41,604 nucleotides of DNA from Planctomycetota bacterium. Its GTDB lineage: Bacteria > Planctomycetota > JAJSAM01 > JAJVHW01. The position numbers and the translations under genes are program-made. The stretch spans positions 6,290-47,893 of the forward strand of contig JAJVHW010000031.1 of assembly GCA_022072415.1 (NCBI GenBank). Reading direction: 5' to 3'. Below, in pieces: positions 1-8,179 of the stretch (position 1 is its first letter; the number at the start of each line of letters is the position of its first letter). The notes beneath the pieces are model-generated. The model worked only from the letters and a program-made list of their open reading frames with translations. It ran no database searches and had not been told where the DNA came from.

Positions 1-6
1 GACGCC

Positions 7-1569
7 TCACCAGGTGTAGCGCACGGTGTACGTCACCTGCTTCTCGCCGTGCGGCGGCACGGTCACGTCGAAGTGGATGGTGCGGGAGTCGATCTTCGTG
101 AACTCGTCGGACTTCGCGGTGATCTCCCAGCCGTGCCACCGGTAGAGGTTCTCCTTCACGAGCACCTTCTGCGCGGCGTCCTTGTGGTTCCGGAGGGTGA
201 TCCGGAAGGTCTCCGTCATCTCCTTCCGGCCCCGGTTCGACTGGAAGTCGGTCTGCGTGCGCTCGCCGACCACGTCGAAGGCCTGGCCGAGCTTCACGAG
301 CACCTTCTCGTCGCGCGGCGTGTGGTCGATCAGGTCCTCGCCGACGAACTCGAGCGTGCCGTCGGCGTCGTCCTGCTTGTAGACGCGCACCTTGCCCTTG
401 GGGAGGGGCATGCCCATCCGGTTCGCCTTCTCGTTCCGGAAGCGCACGTACACGTCGAGCTTCGGGTTCCCCGAGGGGCGGAGGTCCCGGTCCGTCTGCG
501 GCGAACCGAAGTTCCAGTGGAGCGACTCCGCGGCGCCGTAGTAGACGAGGAGCTTCTCGACGTCCACGCCCGTCGCGGCGGGGAAGAGCGTGATCTGCTG
601 CGTGCTGTTCTGGAGCACGTCGGTCTTCCGCGGCAGCGTGTAGAGGTGGTACTCGAAGAAGGACTTCTCCTCGAAGCCGTGCGACGCGCCGCCTTCGGCC
701 TTCGCGTCGCGCAGCTCTCGCTCCACGCCCCACTCCGGCTCCGCCCGGATCCGCTGCACGTCCCCGGCCACGAGCTTCAGCTTCGTGTCCTTGAACGACG
801 CGCCGGAGAGGTTGAGGAGCGACACCCACGCCGAGATGTCGGCCTTCGTGTCGTCGCCGGAGAGGACCACGTTGTAGTCCGCGCGCCACGTCATCCCGTT
901 CGTCTGGTAGGTCGTCCGCACCTTGTGGTCGCCCGCCTGCTCCGCGGAGAGCTTCCACACGAGCGTGGGCTTCGTGAGGAGCCCCTCGGGGAGCGACGGG
1001 AGGCGGATGCCGGGGTCCATCGCGGAGAGGAAGCGGATGCCGTCCGGCGCCTGCAGCACGACCATCCCCTGGTTCGCCGAGAGCACCTTGCCCTTCACGG
1101 ACGCGACGACCTGCCCGTCCTTCAGCGTCTCGTGCGTGATCTCGCGGTCCACGTACTTCTCGACGAGCTTCGACGGCGAGACGAGGTCGAACTGGAAGTT
1201 CTGTTCGAGGACCGCGGTGCGCGGATCGGTGAGGTCGGAGAACGACACGGTCGTCGGGTCGATGAACTGCGCGACGTCGGTGAACGAGAGGTCGTGGACT
1301 CCCGCCGCGACGGGGACCTTCCGGACCTCCTTCACGACCCCGAAGCCGGGCACGCTCGCGACCCAGCTCGTGTCCCAGCCCTGCCGCTGCATCTGGACGA
1401 ACTGCTGCGGGTCGAACCCCGCGGGATCGGCCGAGGAGTAGACGGTCAGCGACGTCCCCTCCTCGTCGGCCGCGAGCGCCGCGCCCGGGATGCCGCCTCC
1501 GGCGGCGGACGCGACGGCGAGGACGAGCCCGGCGCGGAGCGCGCGGGTGCGGCGGCGTGGGGTGGTCAT
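7..1569 (-). CDS. Secreted DUF4139 domain protein
   Basis: A 520-residue protein of unknown role, probably exported. The ATG at 1569 is chosen because it is followed at once by a signal peptide (Arg-rich start, hydrophobic core to about residue 28, Ala-Leu-Ala cleavage site near 33); the open frame extends about 32 codons further upstream but that part does not look coding. From about residue 210 to the end the sequence has the DUF4139 pattern: a MTWRADYN-type strand, a long beta-rich region, and a late RNHKD...VKENL...W section ending in a PPHGEKQVTYTVRY strand. In other bacteria DUF4139 proteins are often exported and uncharacterised. The gene is divergent from the decarboxylase at 1656, with 86 bases between them for both promoters. 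Confidence 0.82.
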   Translation of the reverse strand: MTTPRRRTRALRAGLVLAVASAAGGGIPGAALAADEEGTSLTVYSSADPAGFDPQQFVQMQRQGWDTSWVASVPGFGVVKEVRKVPVAAGVHDLSFTDVAQFIDPTTVSFSDLTDPRTAVLEQNFQFDLVSPSKLVEKYVDREITHETLKDGQVVASVKGKVLSANQGMVVLQAPDGIRFLSAMDPGIRLPSLPEGLLTKPTLVWKLSAEQAGDHKVRTTYQTNGMTWRADYNVVLSGDDTKADISAWVSLLNLSGASFKDTKLKLVAGDVQRIRAEPEWGVERELRDAKAEGGASHGFEEKSFFEYHLYTLPRKTDVLQNSTQQITLFPAATGVDVEKLLVYYGAAESLHWNFGSPQTDRDLRPSGNPKLDVYVRFRNEKANRMGMPLPKGKVRVYKQDDADGTLEFVGEDLIDHTPRDEKVLVKLGQAFDVVGERTQTDFQSNRGRKEMTETFRITLRNHKDAAQKVLVKENLYRWHGWEITAKSDEFTKIDSRTIHFDVTVPPHGEKQVTYTVRYTW

Positions 1570-1655
1570 GGGTGCTTGGACTCCCTCCGGGGGACCGAGT
1601 TCCGTGAAAGGTTGCCCCGACCGGGGCGGCGTGCCAAGGTCGGCCTCTTCCGGCC

Positions 1656-2915
1656 ATGCAGGCACGCTTCTTCCCCGACGCCCCCCTCGCCCGCGATGTC
1701 GCGGCGCGCTTCGGCACGCCCTGCTACGTCTACGACGCGGCGCACCTCGACCGCGCGGCCGACGCCGTCCTGTCGTTCGCCGCGCCGTTCGGGCTGACCG
1801 CCCGCTTCGCCGCGAAGGCGAACCCCAACCGCGCCGTGCTCCGCCGCTTCGCCGCGAAGGGGCTCCACTTCGACGCGAGCACGACCTTCGAGGCGGAGCG
1901 CGTGATCCGCGCGGGGGTCGAGCCGTCGCGCGTGCAGGTCACGGCGCAGATGCTCGGCGAGGGGATCGAGCGCCTCGTCGCGGCCGGGGTGCGGGTGACG
2001 GCCTGCTCGCTCGCGCAGCTCGAGCGCATCGCGGCGCTGCGCCCCGCGTGCGGCGTCGGCCTCCGCATCAACCCGGGCGCAGGGTCCGGCGCCAACAACC
2101 GCACGCAGGTCGCCGGGCGCGACGCGAGCTTCGGGCTCTGGCACGAGCAGGTCTCCGACGCCGCGGCAATCGCGCGGCGCCACGGAATCGCGATCCGCTG
2201 GGCGCATCACCACGTGGGTTCCGGCGGCGACCCCGCGAAGTGGGCGGCCATCGCGGCGACGACCCTGTCCTTCCTCGACCGGCTCCCCGACGTGGACACG
2301 GTCAACCTCGGCGGCGGGTTCAAGGTCGCGCGGATCGACGGCGAGAAGGAGACGGACCTCGCGGCCGCCGCCGCCGAGGCCGCGGGGCTCCTCCGCGCGT
2401 TCGCGGAGCGCACCGGGCGTCGGCTCCGCCTCGAGGTCGAACCGGGGACGTGGCTCGTGGCGAACGCGGGCGCGATCGTCGCGCGCGTCGTGGACGTGGT
2501 CTCGACCGGACGCGACGGGCACGTCTTCGTGAAGATCGACGCCGGGATGGCGGAGATCCTCCGTCCGTCGCTCTACGGCGCGCAGCACCCGATCGGGTTC
2601 GCCGCGGCCGACGGCGCGCGCCCGCTCGGCGCTCCGCAGCCGCTGCTCGTCGTCGGACCGTGCTGCGAGTCGGGCGACCTGCTCACGCCGGCTCCGGGCG
2701 ACCCCGAGGGGCTCGGCCACCGCACGCTCCCGCTGCCCGCGCCGGGCGACCTCTGCGTGATCGGCGGAGCGGGCGCCTACTGCGCGGCCATGGCGGCGCG
2801 GAACTACAACTCCATCCCGGCCGCTCCGGAAGTGATGCAGGCCGCCGACGGCTCGCTCGCCCTCGTCCGCCGCCGGCAGACGTTCGAGGACGTCTTCCGC
2901 GACGAGTCGTGTTAG
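1656..2915 (+). CDS. PLP-dependent decarboxylase, diaminopimelate decarboxylase (LysA)-like
   Basis: A 419-residue fold-type III PLP enzyme of the DapDC/ODC group. Visible features are the PLP lysine in FAAKANPN (K54), the HHVGSGGDP loop, the phosphate-binding NLGGGF glycines, the second-subunit catalytic CESGD motif and the C-terminal NYNS and RRRQTFEDVF segments, all in the order and spacing of LysA. In LysA these convert meso-diaminopimelate to lysine. One departure is the EPGR motif, which here reads EPGTW, so the Arg common to this group is missing and the substrate may differ. Length is normal. It stands alone, divergent from the DUF4139 gene, and its stop lies 4 bases before an inverted-repeat element. 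Family assignment is firm; substrate is not. Confidence 0.8.
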   Translation: MQARFFPDAPLARDVAARFGTPCYVYDAAHLDRAADAVLSFAAPFGLTARFAAKANPNRAVLRRFAAKGLHFDASTTFEAERVIRAGVEPSRVQVTAQMLGEGIERLVAAGVRVTACSLAQLERIAALRPACGVGLRINPGAGSGANNRTQVAGRDASFGLWHEQVSDAAAIARRHGIAIRWAHHHVGSGGDPAKWAAIAATTLSFLDRLPDVDTVNLGGGFKVARIDGEKETDLAAAAAEAAGLLRAFAERTGRRLRLEVEPGTWLVANAGAIVARVVDVVSTGRDGHVFVKIDAGMAEILRPSLYGAQHPIGFAAADGARPLGAPQPLLVVGPCCESGDLLTPAPGDPEGLGHRTLPLPAPGDLCVIGGAGAYCAAMAARNYNSIPAAPEVMQAADGSLALVRRRQTFEDVFRDESC

Positions 2916-2919
2916 TTAG

Positions 2920-3176
2920 CCCGGATCATTCACGAGGGTTCGCGCGAGAACGGCATTCAACTCGCGGACTGCCTGCACTGTACGTCGATGCTGTACGTCG
3001 ACACCGTACGTCGATTTCGCGATCGTCCACGCGGCGACGGTCTGTCCTGGCCGAGATCCGCGGGATGCGATGCAAGGAGGAGACCGCAGAGCGACTTCGG
3101 CAAGTCGGTCAAGGGCTCCGACGCAGCAGCGCGCCCGCGGGCTCGGCCAGGCGCGAACCCTCGTGAATGATCCGGG
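2920..3176. mobile_element. MITE-like element 1 with 26-bp perfect terminal inverted repeats
   Basis: The first 26 bases (2920-2945, starting CCCGGATCATTCACGAGG) recur as an exact reverse complement at 3151-3176, enclosing about 205 bases with no convincing gene. Inside are three close copies of GTACGTCGA (about 2980-3014). The flanks are TTAG on the left and TTCAG on the right, so a target duplication is doubtful. The structure is that of a non-autonomous, transposase-mobilised element. The ends recall some IS1380-type ends, but that is memory, not a search. It fills most of the gap between the decarboxylase and the zinc-ribbon gene. Confidence 0.7.
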
Positions 3177-3233
3177 TTCAGGGCGTCGGCTCTCTCATCC
3201 CGAGAGCGCGCGATTGCCGATGACACCGGTGCG

Positions 3234-4622
3234 ATGGACTGCCCGCACTGTTCCGCCGAGAACCTGATCGGGGCCACCGTCTGCGCTTCCTGCGGGAAGG
3301 CGATGATGACGCGGCCGCGGTTCCTCGCGGCCGGGAACGTCCAGGCTCCCGGCGGCGCGTGCGACGAGGCGCCGGACCGGCGCGCGGCGGCGATGCCCGC
3401 CCGCGCGTCGTACCTCGGCGAGGCGCCGGAGCGTTCGTGGGGAGGCGGCGAGGCGCTGCACGGCGGCGCGCAGGCTCCCGCCGCGCCCGCGCCGGCGGGG
3501 CCCGAGGCGGTCCTCTGCCGGATCTGCCGCGGACCGTTCGAACGGCCGGCGGAGATGCGCGGGACCGACGCCGTCTGCCCGAGCTGCGAGAAGCTCACGC
3601 AGATGAGCCCGGGCGCGCAGCTCGGGTCGTCCGACGTGCAGATGCACCCGGCGACGGCCCCCATCGAGGACTTCCGGAGCGTCCGAGAGTTCCGTCTGAA
3701 GCCCGTCGAACGGAAGGCGTCGCTGCGCGTCGGCCCCATCGTGGCCGTGTCGTGCCTCGTGCTCGGTCTCGCGACGATGGGCGTCGTCAAGCTGGCGACC
3801 CGGAAGCCGGACCGCGCGGCGGCGCTCGTCGGCGACGTGCGCGCGGAGTCCTCGGACCTCCGCCTCGCGCCGGAGTCGGAGCAGCCCCTGCGGTGGGAGA
3901 CGACGATCACGCTCGCCGCCGTGCGCGAGGAGTCCCGCGGCCAGTTCGGCGCCCTCGCGAAGACGCTCGACCTCCAGCAGGTCTCGACGCAGTCGGTCGA
4001 GGCGGCGCTCGTGCGCACCGACGACCTCGGCGCGGTCTTCGACGTGCGGTCCGAGGTGCACGTCGGACGCCAGACCGGCGTGGTGCGCGGAGACGACGCC
4101 CGCGACGTGGAACTCCATCCCTTCGGCCGCCACAAGGGCGCCCAGCGGATGCGCGCGCAGCCCTCGGTGCCGACCGCGAGCCTCGAGGACCACCCGCTCC
4201 TCGCGGCGCGGGACCTCCCGCCGTTCTTCGCGATCGGTGACTACCGGAGCGGCGCGCGCACGCTCTCCGTCGGCGACAAGTGGTCGGCCGACCTCGCGCT
4301 TCCCGTCCTCGCCGACGGCTCGGGCCGCCTGGTCCCCGTCACGCTCCGCGCCGAGTTCGCGTACGCGGGGCGCGCCGTGCGGTCGGGGATCGCCTGCGCC
4401 GCGCTGAAGGTGCGCGCGGTCCTCTCGCACGACACGCAGACGCCGGTGGACGAGGACTTCAACCGCAAGCAGGGGGAACTCGCAGGCGCGGTGTTCGTGG
4501 AGCTCACGACCGGCCTCGTCGCCGACGCCTCCGTGGAAGGCGACTTCCATCTGTGGTCGGAGCACGGGAAGGTCGAGAACGAGATGCGCGTGAAGACGCG
4601 CCTCGACGTCCGCCGCCGCTGA
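3234..4622 (+). CDS. Zinc-ribbon, single-pass membrane protein of unknown function
   Basis: A 462-residue protein, not recognised as a named family. It opens with a zinc ribbon (C3, C6, C17, C20: CPHC...CASC), then an Ala/Pro-rich linker, a second four-cysteine ribbon (C95, C98, C115, C118), and one hydrophobic segment at about residues 165-187 that should span the membrane. The remaining 270 residues are probably extracytoplasmic and beta-rich, with a VGDKWSADL section and a VELTTGLV section near the end like those of secreted DUF6263-type domains; that resemblance is tentative. The layout (cytoplasmic ribbons, one helix, outside domain) is shared with the gene at 35963-37408. The upstream gap holds the MITE-like element. 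Confidence 0.75.
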   Translation: MDCPHCSAENLIGATVCASCGKAMMTRPRFLAAGNVQAPGGACDEAPDRRAAAMPARASYLGEAPERSWGGGEALHGGAQAPAAPAPAGPEAVLCRICRGPFERPAEMRGTDAVCPSCEKLTQMSPGAQLGSSDVQMHPATAPIEDFRSVREFRLKPVERKASLRVGPIVAVSCLVLGLATMGVVKLATRKPDRAAALVGDVRAESSDLRLAPESEQPLRWETTITLAAVREESRGQFGALAKTLDLQQVSTQSVEAALVRTDDLGAVFDVRSEVHVGRQTGVVRGDDARDVELHPFGRHKGAQRMRAQPSVPTASLEDHPLLAARDLPPFFAIGDYRSGARTLSVGDKWSADLALPVLADGSGRLVPVTLRAEFAYAGRAVRSGIACAALKVRAVLSHDTQTPVDEDFNRKQGELAGAVFVELTTGLVADASVEGDFHLWSEHGKVENEMRVKTRLDVRRR

Positions 4623-4675
4623 GCGTTCCTCGTCGCCGAGTGTCTCTCGTGGCCTGACGTCGCCGACGACCCCGG

Positions 4676-5728
4676 TCACCTCGCGGGCGGCTTCATCCCG
4701 CGGGAGACCGCGTCGAGCACCGGGAGGAGTTCTCCGAGCGACGCCTGCTCGTCGGGCTTCCGGCCGACCTTCGACCAGCGGAGGACGCCGCCGCGGTCGA
4801 TCACGAACCAGCCCGGGCTCGGCATCCACTCCCCCGCCACGAAGAGCTGCCGCGCGACGCCGTACGCCGCCTGCGCGCGCCCCGACGGGTCGGCCGCGAA
4901 GGTGACGGGGAGCTTCGCCTTCTCGGCCCAGATCTTCACGCGCTCCTTCTCCTGCGGCGCGACGGCCACGACCACGACCCCCATGCGCTCGAGAGCGGCC
5001 GACTCCTGCTGGAGCCGCGCGAGCGCCTTCTGGTCGGCGGCGCCGCGGTCGCCGTGCGTGAACGCGAGCAGCACGACCTTGTCCTTGAAGGTCGAGAGGT
5101 TCACCGGTCCGGCGACGCCGGGGAGCGCGAGCTCCGGCGCGGGCGCGTCGATCTTCGCCGACGACGGCTTCGCGCGGAGGGCCTCCTGCGACTCGCCGCG
5201 GAGCGAGTCCACGTCCCACTTCCCGCCCTTCAACTGCCGCCGCGCGAGGCCCACGTGGAAGACGACGTCCGCGTCCGCGCCGGGCACCTGCTGCGCCTCG
5301 ACGGCCTCGAGCGCCCCGGGCCCGCCGATCCGCGCGAGCGCCTCGATCTGCGCGATGCGGACCATCTTCTCCTTCTCGGCGGCGAGCGCGGCCGCGAGCG
5401 CGGGGCCGGCGCCCTCGGGCTGGACGATGCCCGCCGCGCGCGCCGCGACGGCCCGGACGAACCGGTCCGGGTCCGCGACGAGCGCGACGAGCGCCTTCCC
5501 GTCGGCCCCGGAGAGCGTGGAGAGCGCCCACTCCGCCTCGAGCCGGGCGAGCCACCCTTCCGGCGCCGGGTCCGGACGCTCGGGACGGAGACGCTCGCCC
5601 CAGGCCACCTTGCGGAACGCATCGAGCCTCGCCGCGGCGGGCGCGGGAAGCTGCGGATCGGCCGCGGCGGCGGCGAGGGCGAACATCGGGATCACGCACA
5701 GGGCGGCGGCGAATCGACGGAGACGCAT
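4676..5728 (-). CDS. Exported cysteine-free redoxin (AhpC/TSA-like) with HEAT-like repeats
   Basis: A 350-residue protein with a signal peptide (MRLRRFAAALCVIPMFALAA), which fixes the start at 5728 though the frame stays open upstream. Residues about 55-160 hold HEAT-like helical repeats (DPDRFVRAVAARAAG, MVRIAQIEALARIGG). Residues about 190-335 form a thioredoxin-like redoxin domain: APELALPG, the strand VVLLAFTHG, then VVVVAVAPQ and PSPGWFVIDRGGVLRW. At the place where peroxiredoxins and TlpA carry a catalytic Cys the sequence is FTHGDRGAADQ, and the mature protein has no cysteine at all. It therefore cannot use normal thiol chemistry and may be a binding or scaffold domain. It converges with the gene at 3234 and is followed upstream by a GNAT gene on the same strand. 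Confidence 0.75.
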   Translation of the reverse strand: MRLRRFAAALCVIPMFALAAAAADPQLPAPAAARLDAFRKVAWGERLRPERPDPAPEGWLARLEAEWALSTLSGADGKALVALVADPDRFVRAVAARAAGIVQPEGAGPALAAALAAEKEKMVRIAQIEALARIGGPGALEAVEAQQVPGADADVVFHVGLARRQLKGGKWDVDSLRGESQEALRAKPSSAKIDAPAPELALPGVAGPVNLSTFKDKVVLLAFTHGDRGAADQKALARLQQESAALERMGVVVVAVAPQEKERVKIWAEKAKLPVTFAADPSGRAQAAYGVARQLFVAGEWMPSPGWFVIDRGGVLRWSKVGRKPDEQASLGELLPVLDAVSRGMKPPAR

Positions 5729-5772
5729 GGGAATCCTCCGGGTCTCTCGTCGGCCACCCGGGGGGCGGGAAT

Positions 5773-6351
5773 TCAGCGGGCCCGGACGCGGTCGAACAGC
5801 CGGCAGTCGTGCCAGCGCCCCCGCCACCGGACCTTCCGCCGCTCGAGACCGACCTCGCGGAAGCCGCACTTCTCGAGCACGCGCGCCGACTCCGGGTTCC
5901 GCGACATGACCCGCGCCCAGAGCCGCTCCAACCGGATCTGCCGGAACGCGCACGCGGCCGCCGCGCGGACGGCTTCGGTGGCGAGCCCGCGACCATGGAA
6001 CGGCATCCCGAGCCAGTAGCCGATCTCGCCCGACTGGAACGCGGCGCCCGTGGCGAACTCGCCCGCGAGGCCGGTGAGGCCCACCACGCCGCGGAACGCG
6101 CCGTCCTCGGAGACGACCCAGACCACGTTCCGCCCCGCGCGGCGGAGGTCGGTCTCCTGCCGGAGCCAGGCGCGCGTGTGGTCGAGGTCGGGGTGCGGAA
6201 CCCACGTGACGAACCGCGTCACGCGCGGGTCGGCCACGTGCGGCCAGAACCGCGGCGCGTCCTCGACCGTCGTCGGCCGGAGCTCGAGCCGGTCCGTGCG
6301 GAGGACGAGCGCCGCGTCGTCGGGAAGCGCGATCCTTCCGTCAGCCGGCAT
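5773..6351 (-). CDS. GNAT N-acetyltransferase, RimJ/RimL type
   Basis: A 192-residue acetyltransferase. It opens with the strand pattern typical of the RimJ/RimL branch (LRTDRLELRPTTVEDA), and has the acetyl-CoA pyrophosphate loop in the form PFHGRGLATEA and the C-terminal SARVLEKCGFREVG segment. Members transfer acetyl groups to ribosomal protein N-termini, other proteins or small amines; the substrate here cannot be told. The ATG at 6351 gives the usual family length; the frame is open further upstream but that region overlaps the divergent glycosyltransferase gene. It lies 44 bases before the redoxin gene on the same strand and may be cotranscribed with it. Confidence 0.85.
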   Translation of the reverse strand: MPADGRIALPDDAALVLRTDRLELRPTTVEDAPRFWPHVADPRVTRFVTWVPHPDLDHTRAWLRQETDLRRAGRNVVWVVSEDGAFRGVVGLTGLAGEFATGAAFQSGEIGYWLGMPFHGRGLATEAVRAAAACAFRQIRLERLWARVMSRNPESARVLEKCGFREVGLERRKVRWRGRWHDCRLFDRVRAR

Positions 6352-6416
6352 CTTCCCTCGGGGGCATGTTTCCTCCGTGGCGCGCGGCCCCCTCCGCGCG
6401 AACCTCTCGCGCACCG

Positions 6417-8084
6417 ATGTCCGAACGAGGCCGAGGACGGATGCTACCCGCGCTCCCCGCGTGGGCGATGTGGGCGGCGCTCCTCGCGCTCCACTTCGCG
6501 CTCCGCCTCCCGGCGCTCTTCTCGTTCGGCCCGACGTACGACGAGCCGATCTACCTCGGCACCTCGCTCCACTTCGCGTCGCACGGCGACGGGACGATCG
6601 CCCCGTACCTCTACCATCCTCCGCTCGCGTACCACCTGAGCAGCCTCCCGCTCGCGTTCCTCGACGTGCCGCTCCCCGCGTGGGATCCGTCGGGTCCGAA
6701 CGTGCAGGTCGGGCTGGGCGTGCTCTACGACGCGACGCGCGGCGGCTCGCCCGTCGCGCCGGAGACGGTGCTCCTCCTCGCGCGGCTCCCGATCCTCGCC
6801 GCAAGCGTGCTCGGACTCGTGTTCCTCCGGTTCCTCGGCAGGAGGCTCGGCGGCGACGCGGCGGGGTGGCTCGCGGCCGCCGCGTGGGCGTTCTTCCCCG
6901 AGGCCGCGTCGCAGAGCGTCCAGGCGACGACCGACCTCGTCGCCGGGGTCGCCGCGCTCGGACTCGCGGCCGCGGCCGTTCGTTACCTCGACGGCGCGTC
7001 GTCGCCCGCGTCCGCCCGGCGGAAGGACGCGCTGATCCTCGGCGCGGCGCTCGGCTGCGCGCTGCTCTCGAAGCACACGCTCGTGGTCCACGCGGGGGCC
7101 GTCGCGGGCGTCGTCGCGGTCGCGCGGTTCCGGCGAGGACGGTCGCCCGGCGGGCTCGGGCGCGTCGCGCTCGCGGCGGCTGCGGCGTTCCTCGTCGTGT
7201 GGGCGGGGTACGGCTTCGAACTCGCGCCCCTCGCGCGCGTCTCCGGCGACGTGCCGATCCCCGCCCCGTCGTACCTGCGGAGCCTCGGCGACGCGCTCTT
7301 CGACAAGGCGCGCGCGCGGAGCGGCACGCTCTGGACCGCCTACATGAACGGCGAGTGGAGCGAGGGCGGCTTCCTCTCGTACTTCCTCGTCGCCACGCTC
7401 GTGAAGACCCCGACCGCGATGCTCGTCTGCCTCGCCGCCGGTCTGTTCACCGCGCGCCGCGGGCTCCGCGACGCGAGGACCGCCGCGGCCGCGTGGACCT
7501 GCCTCGCGCTCTTCGCGCTGCCCGTCGCAGCGGCCGTCGTCTCGCGGCTGAACCTCGGCTTCCGTCACCTGCTCCCCGCGCTGCCGCTCCTCTTCCCGCT
7601 CGCAGCCGCGGGGCTCGCGTCGGTCCGCGTCCCATTCGCCGCGTGGGCGGCGACGTTCCTCCTCCTCGCCGCGGAGTGGGCGCCGTGCCTGCGCGATCCG
7701 CTCGCCTTCGCCAACCGCCCGTCCGGCGGCCCCTCGCGCCTCCACGAGCGCCTCGCCGACAGCAACCTCGAGATGGGCCAGGACCTCTGGCGCGTGATCG
7801 CGTGGGCCGAGGCGGCGGGCGCCGCGGAGGTCACGCCGCTCGTCCACGTCCCCGAGGCCGTGCTCCGCCGCGAAGCCGCGCGGTCGCCGCGCGTGCGCGC
7901 CGAGTCGCCGTCCGGCGGAGAACTCGTCGTGCTGATCCCGCAGACGCCCCAGGACGCTCCGCTCGCCGGCGCGAAGCTCCTCGCGGTCGGAGAGTCGGTG
8001 CTCGTCCTCCCCCGCTACCGCGCGCTCCTCGCCGTCGAGCCTGCGGCGAGCCTCGGCAGGACCCGGATCTACCGCCGCCCCTGA
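6417..8084 (+). CDS. GT39-family (ArnT/PMT-like) membrane glycosyltransferase
   Basis: A polytopic GT-C protein of about 555 residues. The first loop after the first membrane helix holds FGPTYDEPIYLG, the Asp-Glu motif at which this class uses a lipid-linked sugar donor, followed by a YHPPLAYHLSSLPLAF helix. About ten hydrophobic segments follow, including one with RLNLGFRHLLPALPLLFPL, the RH..P motif common in GT39 proteins, and a soluble C-terminal tail. It would move a sugar from a polyprenyl carrier onto lipid or protein outside the membrane. In-frame start codons lie at 6366, 6417 and 6441; 6417 is a compromise, since none has a clear ribosome site. It is divergent from the GNAT gene. 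Confidence 0.75.
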   Translation: MSERGRGRMLPALPAWAMWAALLALHFALRLPALFSFGPTYDEPIYLGTSLHFASHGDGTIAPYLYHPPLAYHLSSLPLAFLDVPLPAWDPSGPNVQVGLGVLYDATRGGSPVAPETVLLLARLPILAASVLGLVFLRFLGRRLGGDAAGWLAAAAWAFFPEAASQSVQATTDLVAGVAALGLAAAAVRYLDGASSPASARRKDALILGAALGCALLSKHTLVVHAGAVAGVVAVARFRRGRSPGGLGRVALAAAAAFLVVWAGYGFELAPLARVSGDVPIPAPSYLRSLGDALFDKARARSGTLWTAYMNGEWSEGGFLSYFLVATLVKTPTAMLVCLAAGLFTARRGLRDARTAAAAWTCLALFALPVAAAVVSRLNLGFRHLLPALPLLFPLAAAGLASVRVPFAAWAATFLLLAAEWAPCLRDPLAFANRPSGGPSRLHERLADSNLEMGQDLWRVIAWAEAAGAAEVTPLVHVPEAVLRREAARSPRVRAESPSGGELVVLIPQTPQDAPLAGAKLLAVGESVLVLPRYRALLAVEPAASLGRTRIYRRP

Positions 8085-8179
8085 CGGTTCCTAGGCTCGG
8101 CCCCGAACCGCCCCCGTAGACTCCCGGTTCTCCCGGCTAGGGAAACACCGCGTCCCCGCGACGCACGAAAGGACCCGTC

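Noticed and set aside
49-1797. Long open frame on the plus strand opposite the DUF4139 gene
   Set aside because: Rich in Arg, Val, Leu and His with no family pattern; a typical shadow of a GC-rich gene on the other strand, which itself has a signal peptide and known domain.
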